From assembly GCF_028745515.1 (NCBI RefSeq), contig NZ_JAQZSG010000006.1, forward strand, positions 124,001 to 188,000: DNA of 64,000 nucleotides. The letters run 5' to 3'. This document shows, one piece after another, positions 32,593-41,125 of this stretch. The DNA comes from Paenibacillus thermotolerans. GTDB taxonomy: Bacteria; Bacillota; Bacilli; Paenibacillales; YIM-B00363. Positions within the stretch are counted from its first letter, which is position 1; each line of letters begins with the position of its first letter. The position numbers were made by a program, and so were the translations under genes. Under the pieces are notes generated by a model that saw nothing but the letters and a program-made list of their open reading frames with translations, made no database searches and was not told where the DNA came from.

Positions 32593-33066
32593 ATGAAAGC
32601 TATAACGATACACCAACCTTGGGCATCGTTAATTGCCATTGGTGCAAAGCGCTTTGAAACGCGGGGATGGAAGACAAATTATCGCGGGCAGATTGCGATA
32701 CATGCAAGCAAGAAGGACCCGCACGATATGATGCAGTCGTTGCCGAATAAAGTACAACGACAGATGTATAGCGTCTATTATAACTATTTTAATATCGCAT
32801 CGGGCGCGTTGAGCAGAATGCCGACAGGAGCGATTGTAGCGATCGCTGATTTGGTGGATTGCAGAAAAGTATCGGATTGGTTTTTTAGCGATGGTTATCC
32901 TGCATTGCACGGTCAAAATGATGACTTTTTCATTGATGAAAATGAGTTTTCTTTCGGTGATTATACACCGGGCCGTTACGCGTGGGAATTAGCGAACGTT
33001 CGACTGATCGAACCTATTCCGGTGAAAGGTCAGCAAGGATTATGGAATTGGGAGGGGCTGGCATGA
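32593..33066 (+). CDS. ASCH domain protein
   Basis: The 157 residues fit the ASCH fold, a PUA-like RNA-binding domain: AITIHQPWASLIAIGAKRFE, TRGWKTNYRGQIAIHASKK and GAIVAIADLVDCRKV. Some ASCH proteins hydrolyse N4-acetylcytidine, others bind RNA. ATG follows GGAGG. The last bases overlap the next gene (ATGA). Confidence 0.88.
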   Translation: MKAITIHQPWASLIAIGAKRFETRGWKTNYRGQIAIHASKKDPHDMMQSLPNKVQRQMYSVYYNYFNIASGALSRMPTGAIVAIADLVDCRKVSDWFFSDGYPALHGQNDDFFIDENEFSFGDYTPGRYAWELANVRLIEPIPVKGQQGLWNWEGLA

Positions 33067-33719
33067 CGCGGATAGACGGAGTAATAAGTAAAGCGAAGTT
33101 GATTGCGTATCTTAATCAATCGGCAAATGATTTATATGACAAAGGGGCGCACGTTCCTGCCGGAATCATGGTTATTCTTCGTGACGGAATCGAAACGGGA
33201 GAGATCGACCTTTTACCCGAACTTCCCTCTACGGACGTAGATTTAAAAGAGATTGAGGAAGCATTCCACTATCTCGAACAAGTGGTAGGTATTCAAAAGA
33301 AAGTTCAGAAAATCCGCCCTCTCCTCACCAAGTTAGCAGAGAAGGAAGCGGAAATAGAGAGGTTAACGAAAGAGCGCGAGCAATTCGTATGTCTACTTCC
33401 TTCTGAAGTGAAGAGTTGGGAAATGCAGCTAAATCAAGCGGTGGAAGCGTTGGAGAAAGCCGACAAACTCCTTAATAGAGATTTACCAGTCTGGGCGAGG
33501 GAAGAAATACAAAAAGCACTCCAATCCATCAAAGGAGATAAGTCAGAGGTATATTTGATTCAAATATCTGGTCCCGGCATTGAACCTAGATTCTTACGTA
33601 AACCGGGTAGCGATGATCTGGAGGAATATACGACGAGGGGAGAAGCAGAAATGGTTGCGGATGCTCTCCGTAGCGGCAGCAGTTTAGGTTTGATTGTTGA
33701 TGTAGTGGCAAAGGAATAA
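33063..33719 (+). CDS. Coiled-coil hypothetical protein
   Basis: The 218-residue protein begins in the previous stop codon. Residues 75-165 are a coiled coil (VQKIRPLLTKLAEKEAEIER). No catalytic motif is visible. Function unknown. Confidence 0.6.
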   Translation: MTRIDGVISKAKLIAYLNQSANDLYDKGAHVPAGIMVILRDGIETGEIDLLPELPSTDVDLKEIEEAFHYLEQVVGIQKKVQKIRPLLTKLAEKEAEIERLTKEREQFVCLLPSEVKSWEMQLNQAVEALEKADKLLNRDLPVWAREEIQKALQSIKGDKSEVYLIQISGPGIEPRFLRKPGSDDLEEYTTRGEAEMVADALRSGSSLGLIVDVVAKE

Positions 33720-33723
33720 TCGG

Positions 33724-33936
33724 TTACCTCTCGGCGTAAAACTCACATGCCGAACGGAAAAAATGCGCCGGATTCTGACTTTCTGTATCAAGAATAATGA
33801 CCTCATCCGAGTCGAATTGATAAATAACCCCTTCGCCGCAATCTTCACCTGACTGAATTATCTTTACTATATACTTTGCCATCAGTGCTTTTTGAAAGTC
33901 TCTATCCGTTCGAAGATGTAAGGAACGTTTGAACAA
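33724..33936 (-). CDS. Small hypothetical protein (leftward)
   Basis: A TTG at 33936 lies 5 bases behind GAGGTGG and opens a 70-residue frame (MFKRSLHLRTDRDFQKALMA ... HFFRSACEFYAER). It is one of very few leftward genes in the middle region and converges with the coiled-coil gene. No function is evident. Confidence 0.5.
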   Translation of the reverse strand: MFKRSLHLRTDRDFQKALMAKYIVKIIQSGEDCGEGVIYQFDSDEVIILDTESQNPAHFFRSACEFYAER

Positions 33937-33996
33937 GTCTACCACCTCGTAAACAATTAAACAGCTTGTAATCAAGAAATGTAAAGGGGTGATTTA

Positions 33997-34614
33997 GTGA
34001 TTACAAAGGAAGTTAGCGCGGAGAGAGAAGATACGAGGATGATTGTACAGCTATCTTTGTTTGATGACTTAACGGAAGAAGACGTTATCAAAACAAAATG
34101 GCTGCTTAAACTCTATCCTGGCATGCTGGATATCATTAAGAACTATGAGCTGAACAATAACACGTTGACCGATGGGATGACTGAATATGACCTCGCGGCG
34201 GCTCACGGATCCGGAAAAAAGGAAAATGAACAAGACATCTCCAACGTTACGGCCAACACTGTTATTTTGAAGGACAAGCGCGAAGTACTGTACCGTTTTT
34301 ACAAAGAACGGTCCCGCGTACTCAGCGGCGTCATAAACAATATCCGCGATCCGCATGAAAAGATGATTGCAAAGCTCCTATTTATTGATGGAATGAAAAG
34401 CAAGCGGGCGCAAGCTCATATGACGCGGATCAAGAGAACGGATGATATATGGCCGATCGGAACGACAACCTTCTTTGAGAAACGCCGAAACATCATAAAG
34501 AACATCGCAAACAGCCTGAAATTAAATCGGGAGCTGGACCTAATAGAAATTGATTACGGACCGGGCAGAGATCCGGAAGGTGAATGCAAATTCATCATAA
34601 AGGAGTGGTCATAA
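33997..34614 (+). CDS. Possible late-transcription regulator (ArpU/sigma-like position)
   Basis: The 205-residue protein has a helical, basic middle and C-terminal part (DKREVLYRFYKERSRVLSGV, MKSKRAQAHMTRIKRTDDIW, TTFFEKRRNIIKNIANSLKL) that could contain a helix-turn-helix. In phages of Firmicutes the gene ahead of the terminase is often an ArpU/RinA-type activator, which supports the guess by position only. It lies directly upstream of the putative large RNA. Confidence 0.45.
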   Translation: MITKEVSAEREDTRMIVQLSLFDDLTEEDVIKTKWLLKLYPGMLDIIKNYELNNNTLTDGMTEYDLAAAHGSGKKENEQDISNVTANTVILKDKREVLYRFYKERSRVLSGVINNIRDPHEKMIAKLLFIDGMKSKRAQAHMTRIKRTDDIWPIGTTTFFEKRRNIIKNIANSLKLNRELDLIEIDYGPGRDPEGECKFIIKEWS

Positions 34615-34639
34615 AAATCCGTAGCGTGCGCGTAGTTAG

Positions 34640-35567
34640 AGGGCGATACGATGGCATCAGTAGGAAGGAAATACCTCTTCCGGGTGATGCCATCCTAGCC
34701 CTTATCAAAGGAGGCACTCGAACGCGCTGAATGGTTGCAGCCGATGCAGCCTTAGCATTAATTGCGATGGTGCGAAGCGAGGAAAGGGCTTTATGCCTGA
34801 TAAACAATGGAAAGTGCCTTTCTCTCGTTAGAAAGACAGTTTCCGTTGCTTATCACACAGAGCAGCGGATGCGCTCGGTGGTGTGTATGCACTTACTATG
34901 TATTGTGTGCAAACTATATGTGGAGGTGAACACCCGCCGCGCTCCAAAATTGCACGGGCTTAAACGGGACCAGCCCACCCAAGCAATCAATGGATGCTGG
35001 CAACTCCCTAGGGTGTTCGGCGGCATCCGGCGGTGATTAGCGCGTAAAAATGTCCTAGGCTCTAAGTCAAACCTACCCACTGGTGGGAGTAAGGGCGGAG
35101 AAGTTGAGTCACGCGCATCACATATACCCCGCGTCCCGTCCGACATTCGAACGATAGAGAGCACCCTATACAACGACCCTAATGGGCGGGGCCGCAATAT
35201 CAACGGTCGGCAAGGGCCACGCGGGGATTCAATCGGGGAAATGGACGTTGAGGGCAATAGCCCGAGTCCGCAAGAAGCCCATTCCGGGCACGGCGCATCG
35301 GCGGTAGGCGCATCCAATAAATTACCGCCTCCATATGGTATTAGTGCAGGGGTTACATTGTTTGTCGTTTTTGACTCTCCTCACAAAAGGAAAAGAGAAC
35401 GACTGGTTACGCCATTTGCCACGTAACCGCCTGCCGCGACCGTGTACGACACGGTTCCAATGTGGGTCTATTGGTTGGGAAAATGGCGGCTCCTGCAGTG
35501 ATACCATATGTCTAAAAAGTATCAATAGGTTGAACGGGGGAAGTCGCGGAAACGCGGCTTTTTTCGT
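34640..35567 (+). ncRNA. Candidate giant structured phage RNA (GOLLD/ROOL-like in size and context)
   Basis: About 0.93 kb lacks a credible gene on either strand but is packed with stems: GATGGCATCA/TGATGCCATC (34650/34685, 10 bp perfect), GGTTGCA/TGCAGCC (34733/34745), CTTTCT/AGAAAG (34818/34830), GGATGC/GCATCC (34992/35023), CCCAC/GTGGG (35076/35083), GGTTACG/CGTAACC (35405/35422), ACCGTGT/ACACGGT (35439/35449) and CCAAT/ATTGG (35457/35470). It ends with a strong terminator at 35542. Size, prophage location near late genes and stem density resemble GOLLD and ROOL RNAs, but I have no sequence match. The 5' end is unknown. Confidence 0.6.
35542..35564 (+). terminator. Strong terminator ending the structured RNA
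   Basis: AGTCGCG and CGCGGCT pair around a GAAA loop and six T follow. It is the natural 3' end for the non-coding transcript from about 34640. Confidence 0.8.
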
Positions 35568-35609
35568 TAGGGTGAATCACTCAATGAAATGGCAGGGGAG
35601 GGAGCCAGA

Positions 35610-35834
35610 GTGATAATGAAAGGTCGTGATTTTTACGAAGATCAAGAACAAGGAACAGCAGCCGAAGAAATGCAAAGGTTGCATGTGGGGCAATTGGACT
35701 GGGACCAAACAGTTCTGCTCAAAACAGAAGTGCGTAAAGACGACGGTCTCGGATTCTTCCGAGGCTTAGTAAACGCTTTCTTACTTAGCGTTATGTTTTG
35801 GTCATTAGTTGGCATATTCCTACACTTTCGATAA
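35610..35834 (+). CDS. Small protein with C-terminal membrane anchor
   Basis: GTG at 35610 follows GGGGAGGGAG. The 74-residue product has an acidic soluble part and a C-terminal membrane helix (FFRGLVNAFLLSVMFWSLVGIFLHF). Function unknown. Confidence 0.55.
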   Translation: MIMKGRDFYEDQEQGTAAEEMQRLHVGQLDWDQTVLLKTEVRKDDGLGFFRGLVNAFLLSVMFWSLVGIFLHFR

Positions 35835-36007
35835 TCTCATCCTCCCCGACAATTCCCATGACATTGACCTCTATCCGGGGGTAAAGGATAGTAGGTGGAA
35901 TTGCGCTCCTTTCAGCGTTGACCATAGGCGCGAAGGTTGAGATCGTGGCGGCTTGCCGGTTGGCCGAAGCAACAGCCGGTTTTATTTCTATTTTGGAGGT
36001 GATCGAT

Positions 36008-36241
36008 ATGAAAGTAAGAGCAAAATTCCTATGTACAGGTAACGGCAAAGTAGGGTATAGCCCTGAAGGTGTAACTTCGAACATTACTTTGCAACCGGTA
36101 ACTGGAAACAGTGAAGAAAACAAAGATTTCTTTCGCTGGACTCCGGGCGGGAAGATTGAATTGTCAGTTGTGAATCCGGCTACTGCTGAACAGTTCGAAG
36201 TCGGCAAAGAGTATTATGTTGACTTCACGCCGGCAGAGTAG
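36008..36241 (+). CDS. Small beta-rich phage protein
   Basis: ATG at 36008 is preceded by GGAGGTGAT. The 77-residue product (MKVRAKFLCTGNGKVGYSPE ... FEVGKEYYVDFTPAE) resembles small conserved phage proteins of unknown role. The 170 bases before it hold no gene. Confidence 0.65.
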   Translation: MKVRAKFLCTGNGKVGYSPEGVTSNITLQPVTGNSEENKDFFRWTPGGKIELSVVNPATAEQFEVGKEYYVDFTPAE

Positions 36242-36300
36242 TTCGTCCACTGCACACTGCTACGTCTATCAGGCCGTGGCAGTCTGGAGGGGATGAACCT

Positions 36301-36465
36301 ATGAGGGGCAAGCCCAAACGTGAAAAGAAAAAACCAAAGCATTTGCGAGAAGCTGAAAAAGCACATAACGCGAACATTTACAGCGAAGGATACCGACACG
36401 GCTATGAGATGGGAATCCAAGAAGGGTTGAGGAGAGCGAGGAACGGACGTGAGGAGATTATTTGA
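36301..36465 (+). CDS. Small basic protein
   Basis: A 54-residue frame after GGAGGGGATG begins with a strongly basic segment (MRGKPKREKKKPKHLREAEK) and ends GLRRARNGREEII. It overlaps the next small gene by 17 bases. Confidence 0.5.
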   Translation: MRGKPKREKKKPKHLREAEKAHNANIYSEGYRHGYEMGIQEGLRRARNGREEII

Positions 36466-36565
36466 TTGGTTAATTCGGTACACCTATGAGATCAGCGTGG
36501 ACCCGGTAAACCGAGAGGAACGGCGAGAGAATGATAAGTTCATGAAGCGATGGAAGTGGAAATGA
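36449..36565 (+). CDS. Small hypothetical protein
   Basis: A 38-residue GTG-started frame (MRRLFDWLIRYTYEISVDPV) bridges its two neighbours and shares ATGA with the following peptidase-like gene, which supports translation by coupling. Confidence 0.4.
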   Translation: MRRLFDWLIRYTYEISVDPVNREERRENDKFMKRWKWK

Positions 36566-36957
36566 AGATCAATCATATCTTTCAACCGTCTGGATCGAGT
36601 TTGTGCGGTCAAACCTGTGTCGCTATGATTGCCGAAGTGTCGTTGGAAGAGTCAATCGAGGCGTTCGGCGGGAAGAATGGTGGGACTAGGACAAAAGATG
36701 TTGTCACAGCTCTCCAAAAGTTAGGAATCCAATGTGATGAGAAGCTGACCCGGTTCAAAGGGATTTTGCCCGACGTAAGCATTGTCAAACTCCATTTCGA
36801 TGATGTGACAGGGACGCATTGGACGCTATGGTGCAACGGAAGGTTTTATGATCCGTCAAGGTATGGTAATTCGTCGTTAAATACTTCAAAAACAGAGTAC
36901 CCCGAGGGAGTACGGATAACCTCGTATCTCCCTATATTTATGGAATGTATGCAATAA
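36562..36957 (+). CDS. Papain-like cysteine peptidase-fold protein (C39-like)
   Basis: From ATG 36562 the 131-residue product shows a possible C39/papain-like triad: Cys in SLCGQTCVAMIAE near residue 16, His in GTHWTLWCNG near 92 and Asp in FYDPSRYG near 102. Similar small proteins occur in phages without a known target. The Cys-His-Asp order and spacing fit a peptidase, but cargo or maturation partners are not evident. Confidence 0.6.
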   Translation: MKINHIFQPSGSSLCGQTCVAMIAEVSLEESIEAFGGKNGGTRTKDVVTALQKLGIQCDEKLTRFKGILPDVSIVKLHFDDVTGTHWTLWCNGRFYDPSRYGNSSLNTSKTEYPEGVRITSYLPIFMECMQ

Positions 36958-36959
36958 AA

Positions 36960-36993
36960 AACCACTTAACGAACTACGGATTCGTGTAAGTGG
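36960..36993 (-). terminator. Leftward terminator
   Basis: CCACTTA and TAAGTGG pair, enclosing CGAA/TTCG. On the minus strand a run of T follows, so it ends the small leftward gene at 37019-37147. Confidence 0.55.
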
Positions 36994-37018
36994 CTAAGTT
37001 CTGATTGACATGATGTTA

Positions 37019-37147
37019 TTACCTCTTTTTCGTTTGAGCTAGTGCACTTCCGGCGACCTTCTTTGATGCAGCACTGTAACGATCGTCACGCAAAATCTTA
37101 GATGCAGTTTTTGCAACAGACTTGCTTGTTTGCTTTTTATTCGGCAT
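37019..37147 (-). CDS. Small basic conserved protein
   Basis: A 42-residue lysine-rich frame (MPNKKQTSKSVAKTASKILR ... GSALAQTKKR) matches a small protein that recurs widely in plasmids and phages of many bacteria, of unknown role. A G-rich stretch precedes the ATG and a terminator follows. Confidence 0.65.
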   Translation of the reverse strand: MPNKKQTSKSVAKTASKILRDDRYSAASKKVAGSALAQTKKR

Positions 37148-37236
37148 TTAAAAACACCCCCCCTCTCTATTCCACTATTATACAACATTTTGCTATGTTA
37201 ATGGAACATTTGTTCTGAGTTGATAGAAAAAGAAAA

Positions 37237-37258
37237 AGAGGCCGAAGAAACGGCCCCT
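37237..37258 (-). terminator. Leftward terminator
   Basis: On the minus strand AGGGGCCG...CGGCCT-type arms (GGCCG/CGGCC around 6 bases) are followed by a T-rich tail. It directly follows the small leftward peptide gene at 37266. Confidence 0.6.
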
Positions 37259-37265
37259 AGAAGTA

Positions 37266-37343
37266 TCAACGAATGAATTGTGCAATAACAAGCATCAAGA
37301 TAATCAAGTCTTTAATATCGAAACCATAATTACGACGATTCAA
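37266..37343 (-). CDS. 25-residue membrane micropeptide
   Basis: A TTG start 6 bases behind AAGGAGA opens MNRRNYGFDIKDLIILMLVI followed by AQFIR and stop, with a terminator directly after. The ideal ribosome-binding site, one short membrane helix and its own terminator support a real micropeptide, of the kind seen among sporulation or toxin peptides. Confidence 0.5.
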   Translation of the reverse strand: MNRRNYGFDIKDLIILMLVIAQFIR

Positions 37344-37367
37344 ATTATTTCTCCTTTCTGTATTTTT

Positions 37368-37713
37368 AACGCTTCAACTGATTAGTTTCAGTGAGGCGTT
37401 TTTATCGTCAATCTCATTGTAGGAAATTATCGGGAACGAAGTAAATCGATTTTCTCTTCAAAATAGAACACAAAAAATATTGACATTAATCTAAAAGCGG
37501 GAACCTGTTGATACTAAAGGGATTATGTTCAAAAAAAATATCAGGTTTTTTTAAAAAAAAGTTGTGGCGGTGGTGAATAAATGTAATGGCCAGAGAAAGA
37601 AGTCCAATTTGAGACGAGGCTTTGAGTTTTAGAAGTGAAATATTACTTGGGAGTGCGGCAAACGTCGTATCTCTCTATTTTTATTTAAGTCAAAAAGAGA
37701 GAGGGCCGAACAA
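37368..37713. other. Intergenic region before the short tyrosine recombinase
   Basis: It begins with an imperfect hairpin (AACGC...GCGTT with CTGA...TCAG, 37368-37400) followed by five T, possibly a rightward terminator. The remaining 300 bases hold an isolated TTGACA (37487) without a good -10 box. No gene is seen. Confidence 0.4.
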
Positions 37714-38283
37714 ATGAATTTCGTTCAACCAATTCGTGACCCTGAGATCATCGAAGGTATCCAGCACTACTTGAAGTTGCGCAGCATTCGAAATTATTTA
37801 TTTTTCACGATGGGGATTTACAGCGGCTTGCGAGTTTCCGATCTACGTCAGCTTAGAGCCGGTATGGTTCGAGGGAAAACGCATGTCTATATCCGTGAAA
37901 AGAAAACGAAGAAGGAAAAGCGTTTTATTATTCATCCGGCTATTCGCCCCGAGCTTGAACGATATATTGAAAAATTGAACGACAACGATTATCTATTTCC
38001 GAGCAGGCAAATAAAGAAGAAGTCGAAACTACGAAAGCAGCCGCTTGACCGAAGTTCCGCTTACAAAATGCTAAACAAGGCAGCTCGACAATTCGGACTC
38101 ACCGAGATCGGGACACACACCATGCGAAAGACATGGGGATATCATCTCTATATGAAGGACAGAAGGAACCTAGCGTTACTAATGGAAATGTTCAATCACG
38201 ACCAAGAAACGACCACCCTACGCTATATTGGCTTTACACAAGACATGATGGACGCTGCAATTTTGGAGTTAAGTTACCCATAA
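37714..38283 (+). CDS. Short tyrosine recombinase (catalytic domain only)
   Basis: The 189-residue protein contains the catalytic residues of phage integrases: Arg in YSGLRVSDLRQL, Lys in REKKTKKEKRF, HTMRKTWG (H-x-x-R), NHDQETTTLRYIG (H and Tyr). It lacks the N-terminal arm- and core-binding domains, so it is about half the usual size. Such genes often sit just before the terminase in Bacillus-group phages and may help resolve or package DNA. It is not the integrase. Confidence 0.85.
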   Translation: MNFVQPIRDPEIIEGIQHYLKLRSIRNYLFFTMGIYSGLRVSDLRQLRAGMVRGKTHVYIREKKTKKEKRFIIHPAIRPELERYIEKLNDNDYLFPSRQIKKKSKLRKQPLDRSSAYKMLNKAARQFGLTEIGTHTMRKTWGYHLYMKDRRNLALLMEMFNHDQETTTLRYIGFTQDMMDAAILELSYP

Positions 38284-38529
38284 ATATGGTGAATGTCGCA
38301 CTCATTTTCTGAAAACGGGAAATTACTCATAATTACGCAGTATTCGCGAACTTGTTGAGTGCAACAGAATATATGTTATGGTTCTCCCGTGTTCCATATT
38401 TTAGGAAAAATCGATGATTTTATTCCGCTGAAAAATCGATTCAATACAGTAATATGAATGGTAACGCTAAAGGAAAATTTCGTAAGAGCGTTCCATTCAA
38501 CTCAAATCGATGGAGTTGGGTGAAATGTA

Positions 38530-39258
38530 ATGGCGAGGGAACGAAGCAGCAACCGATTAACCGCCCTCAAACTTTGGCTCAAGAGCGGTCGAAAGATGAA
38601 GCTGACAGAGATAGCAGACGAGCTTGGCGTTTCTGATGTACTCGTCCGAAAATGGAAGTTTTTAGATAAGTGGGATGATATTCCACTTAAACGGCCACGG
38701 GGCGCTCCGAAAGGGAATAAGAATGCGAAGGGAAACAAAGGTGGTGCCCCTTCCGGAAATACGAACGCCCTCAAAAATGGTATCTACAGCAAATTCCTAC
38801 CTCAAGACCCTGACTTTCAGGAACTTATGAAAGTAGCCCAACAAATGGACCCCCTTGATATCTTGTGGCAAGGTGTAGAAATCGCATTCGGAAAAATGTT
38901 GTGGGCGCAGCGGATCATGTTCGTTCGCGACAAGGATGACCTGACGAAGGAACTCAAACGAGAGAAACCTTCAGAGTGGGGGACCGAGGAAGAATACGAG
39001 TTGCAGTTTGCTTGGGATAAACAAGCAAACGATCTAAAGGCATTCGCTGCAATCAATCGGGAACTCCGATCTGCGATTAAGCAATTTCTTTCTGCTGCCC
39101 CTGAGAATGATGAAAGACATATGAAACTGGAACTCATGAAGGTTCAGGTCGAGAAGGCACAAACGGAAGTCGAAGTGCTCAAGACCAAAGCAGGAGGCAG
39201 TGGAGATGCGGATGATGAACTGATAGAGGATTGGGTCGAGGCGGTGATTGGTGATTGA
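38530..39258 (+). CDS. terS: Terminase small subunit
   Basis: The 242-residue protein has an N-terminal helix-turn-helix (MKLTEIADELGVSDVLVRKW) that binds the packaging site, a lysine/glycine-rich linker (RPRGAPKGNKNAKGNKGGAP), and a helical oligomerisation region. It overlaps the large subunit by 4 bases. Confidence 0.9.
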   Translation: MARERSSNRLTALKLWLKSGRKMKLTEIADELGVSDVLVRKWKFLDKWDDIPLKRPRGAPKGNKNAKGNKGGAPSGNTNALKNGIYSKFLPQDPDFQELMKVAQQMDPLDILWQGVEIAFGKMLWAQRIMFVRDKDDLTKELKREKPSEWGTEEEYELQFAWDKQANDLKAFAAINRELRSAIKQFLSAAPENDERHMKLELMKVQVEKAQTEVEVLKTKAGGSGDADDELIEDWVEAVIGD

Positions 39259-40676
39259 CAAAGAGCTCTCCAGAGATGAAGAGGAGGCTACAGGCGTTTA
39301 AGAAACGCATTCCGGTCTACCAGCGGGAACCAGTTTTGTTTTGTAGAGAAATTCTCAAATTCGAGCCAGACGTATGGCAGGCGGAAGTATTAAACGATAT
39401 TGCAAATGACCGCCTTGTCTCAGTCCGATCGGGGCAAGGAGTCGGGAAAACTGGATTAGAATCAGTTGTGGCGCTCTGGTTCCTTTCTTGCTTTCCGTTT
39501 CCGAAAGTCGTCTGCACAGCTCCGACACGTCAGCAGCTTCATGATGTTTTATGGGCTGAGATAAGTAAGTGGCAGAGCAAGAGTCCGATCTTAAAGCGAA
39601 TCCTCAAGTGGACCAAAACAAAGATTTACATGCGGAATTATGAGGAACGATGGTTCGCAACGGCCAGGACAGCGACGAAGCCGGAGAACATGCAAGGCTT
39701 CCACGAGGACTATATGCTCTTCATCGTAGACGAAGCCTCCGGCGTTGAAGATAAGATCATGGAAGCAATACTTGGTACATTATCCGGTCCGTTCAATAAG
39801 CTGCTAATGTGCGGGAACCCCACAAAAACAAGTGGGGTCTTTTTTGATTCTCACAATAAAGATCGGGCGGATTACCGGACGCATAAAGTATCCTGCTTAG
39901 ACAGTCCAAGAACGAGCAAAGATAACATCGCCATGCTTAAACGGAAATACGGTGAGGGAAGCGATGTATGGAGGGTGCGGGTAGAAGGAGAATTCCCGCG
40001 TGGCGAAGCTGACACGTTCATTTCTCTCGAAGCTGCCGAATTTGCGAAAGATGAAGTTAGGCTTGAGGCGAAAGGCACAAAGCTATTCGTCGGTTGCGAC
40101 GTTGCCCGATTTGGTGATGACGAAACGAGCATTTATGCGCGGATCGGCGGCAAAGTAGTTAATCAAAAGCATCATTTTAAACAGGACACCATGGTAACTG
40201 CCGGCTGGGTGCTTCGCTTAATCGATGACGTTAAAGCGGAACGTTCGGACGTAACCGAAGTCGAGATCCGGATAGACGATGACGGCGTAGGCGGCGGTGT
40301 AACGGACCGACTGAATGAAGTGAACGATGAAACGGGACTCGGATACACCATAATCCCGGTCCATAACGGTTCAAAGGCTATCGATGAGTATTACGGGAAC
40401 CTTGGGTCTGAGTTGTGGGGCCATATAAAAGAAATGCTGGAAGAGAACATGAGTAACTATATGCTCGGGCGAACCGGAGTGTTGGAGCTTCCAGATGATG
40501 AAAAGCTGATCGCGCAGCTCACAACAAGGAAATGGCGAATGGGCAGTAATGGGAAGATATATTTAGAACGCAAAGAAGATATGAAAAAGCGTGGGCTACA
40601 GTCTCCGGACCGGGCCGACGCTTTAATATTAGCTTTTGCAAATGTAAATCAGGATAGTGGTTTTGCATTCGGTTAA
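39255..40676 (+). CDS. terL: Terminase large subunit
   Basis: The 473-residue motor-nuclease has Walker A RSGQGVGKTG (58-67), Walker B MLFIVDEASG, a coupling segment MCGNPTKTSG, and the RNase H-like nuclease acidic residues in VGCDVARFGDDET, IRIDDDGVGGG and DRADALILAF. It pumps DNA into the prohead and cuts it. TTG start after GGTGA. A leftward cargo island follows. Confidence 0.93.
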   Translation: MTKSSPEMKRRLQAFKKRIPVYQREPVLFCREILKFEPDVWQAEVLNDIANDRLVSVRSGQGVGKTGLESVVALWFLSCFPFPKVVCTAPTRQQLHDVLWAEISKWQSKSPILKRILKWTKTKIYMRNYEERWFATARTATKPENMQGFHEDYMLFIVDEASGVEDKIMEAILGTLSGPFNKLLMCGNPTKTSGVFFDSHNKDRADYRTHKVSCLDSPRTSKDNIAMLKRKYGEGSDVWRVRVEGEFPRGEADTFISLEAAEFAKDEVRLEAKGTKLFVGCDVARFGDDETSIYARIGGKVVNQKHHFKQDTMVTAGWVLRLIDDVKAERSDVTEVEIRIDDDGVGGGVTDRLNEVNDETGLGYTIIPVHNGSKAIDEYYGNLGSELWGHIKEMLEENMSNYMLGRTGVLELPDDEKLIAQLTTRKWRMGSNGKIYLERKEDMKKRGLQSPDRADALILAFANVNQDSGFAFG

Positions 40677-40683
40677 ATTATAA

Positions 40684-40717
40684 GGAAAAATCCCTGCCGA
40701 CAGTCGATCGACAGGGA
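40684..40717 (-). terminator. Leftward terminator of the cargo island
   Basis: ATCCCTG and CAGGGAT pair, with further pairing inside, and a T-run follows on the minus strand. It ends the TIR operon and may also protect it from head-gene read-through. Confidence 0.55.
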
Positions 40718-40721
40718 TATT

Positions 40722-41113
40722 TCAAAGTAACGAGTACACGATCACTATCATGGCAAATAAGATTAAATAAAAGGGCCAAATTGAAATAGAAATGATGGAC
40801 TTAAGAAACAGTATAAAAAGATTACCATTAGGTGCAACAATATATAAATCCTTCATAACAAGCGTCCCATTGTGTAATTTTTGTATAAAAGAATTGTATG
40901 AATTCCGAAATGATTTTTCTAATGCTAGGTAATAAGTATCCATTACTAAGAAAAGCGCTACCGGAACAATAGCAATTAGGTTATATTCCGGCTTCCCTTT
41001 ATCAACCATGACCACAATGAGGCACTATTTGCTGACATTCGCTGAATTATGGATTGAAGGATATTTAAATGAGATTGTACGGATTGGGAGTCTTCATGTA
41101 TAACGTCGTTCAT
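40722..41113 (-). pseudogene. Frameshifted two-helix membrane protein, partner of the TIR gene
   Basis: From ATG 41113 (GGAGG site) the frame reads SHLNILQSIIQRMSANSAS and stops soon after. From about 41015 another frame continues VVMVDKGKPEYNLIAIVPVA, FLVMDTYYLALEKSF and a second membrane helix to 40722. Together they match a family of small two-helix membrane proteins that normally reads through RMS-N-S-C-K-x-W-C here, so about 30 bases appear deleted at the join, breaking the frame. It starts 12 bases behind the TIR gene, so both were one operon. Confidence 0.65.
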
Positions 41114-41125
41114 AATATCCTCCAG

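Noticed and set aside
34731..35317. Open frames of 101 residues (plus strand, 34731-35036) and 154 residues (minus strand, 34853-35317) in the gene-free segment
   Set aside because: Both are rich in Cys, Arg, Pro and Ser, lack ribosome-binding sites and run through strong hairpins; composition fits structured RNA better than coding.
34620..35567. Group I or group II intron, or RNase P/tmRNA
   Set aside because: No intron core motifs, no domain V-like hairpin, no interrupted host gene and no RNase P core could be found.
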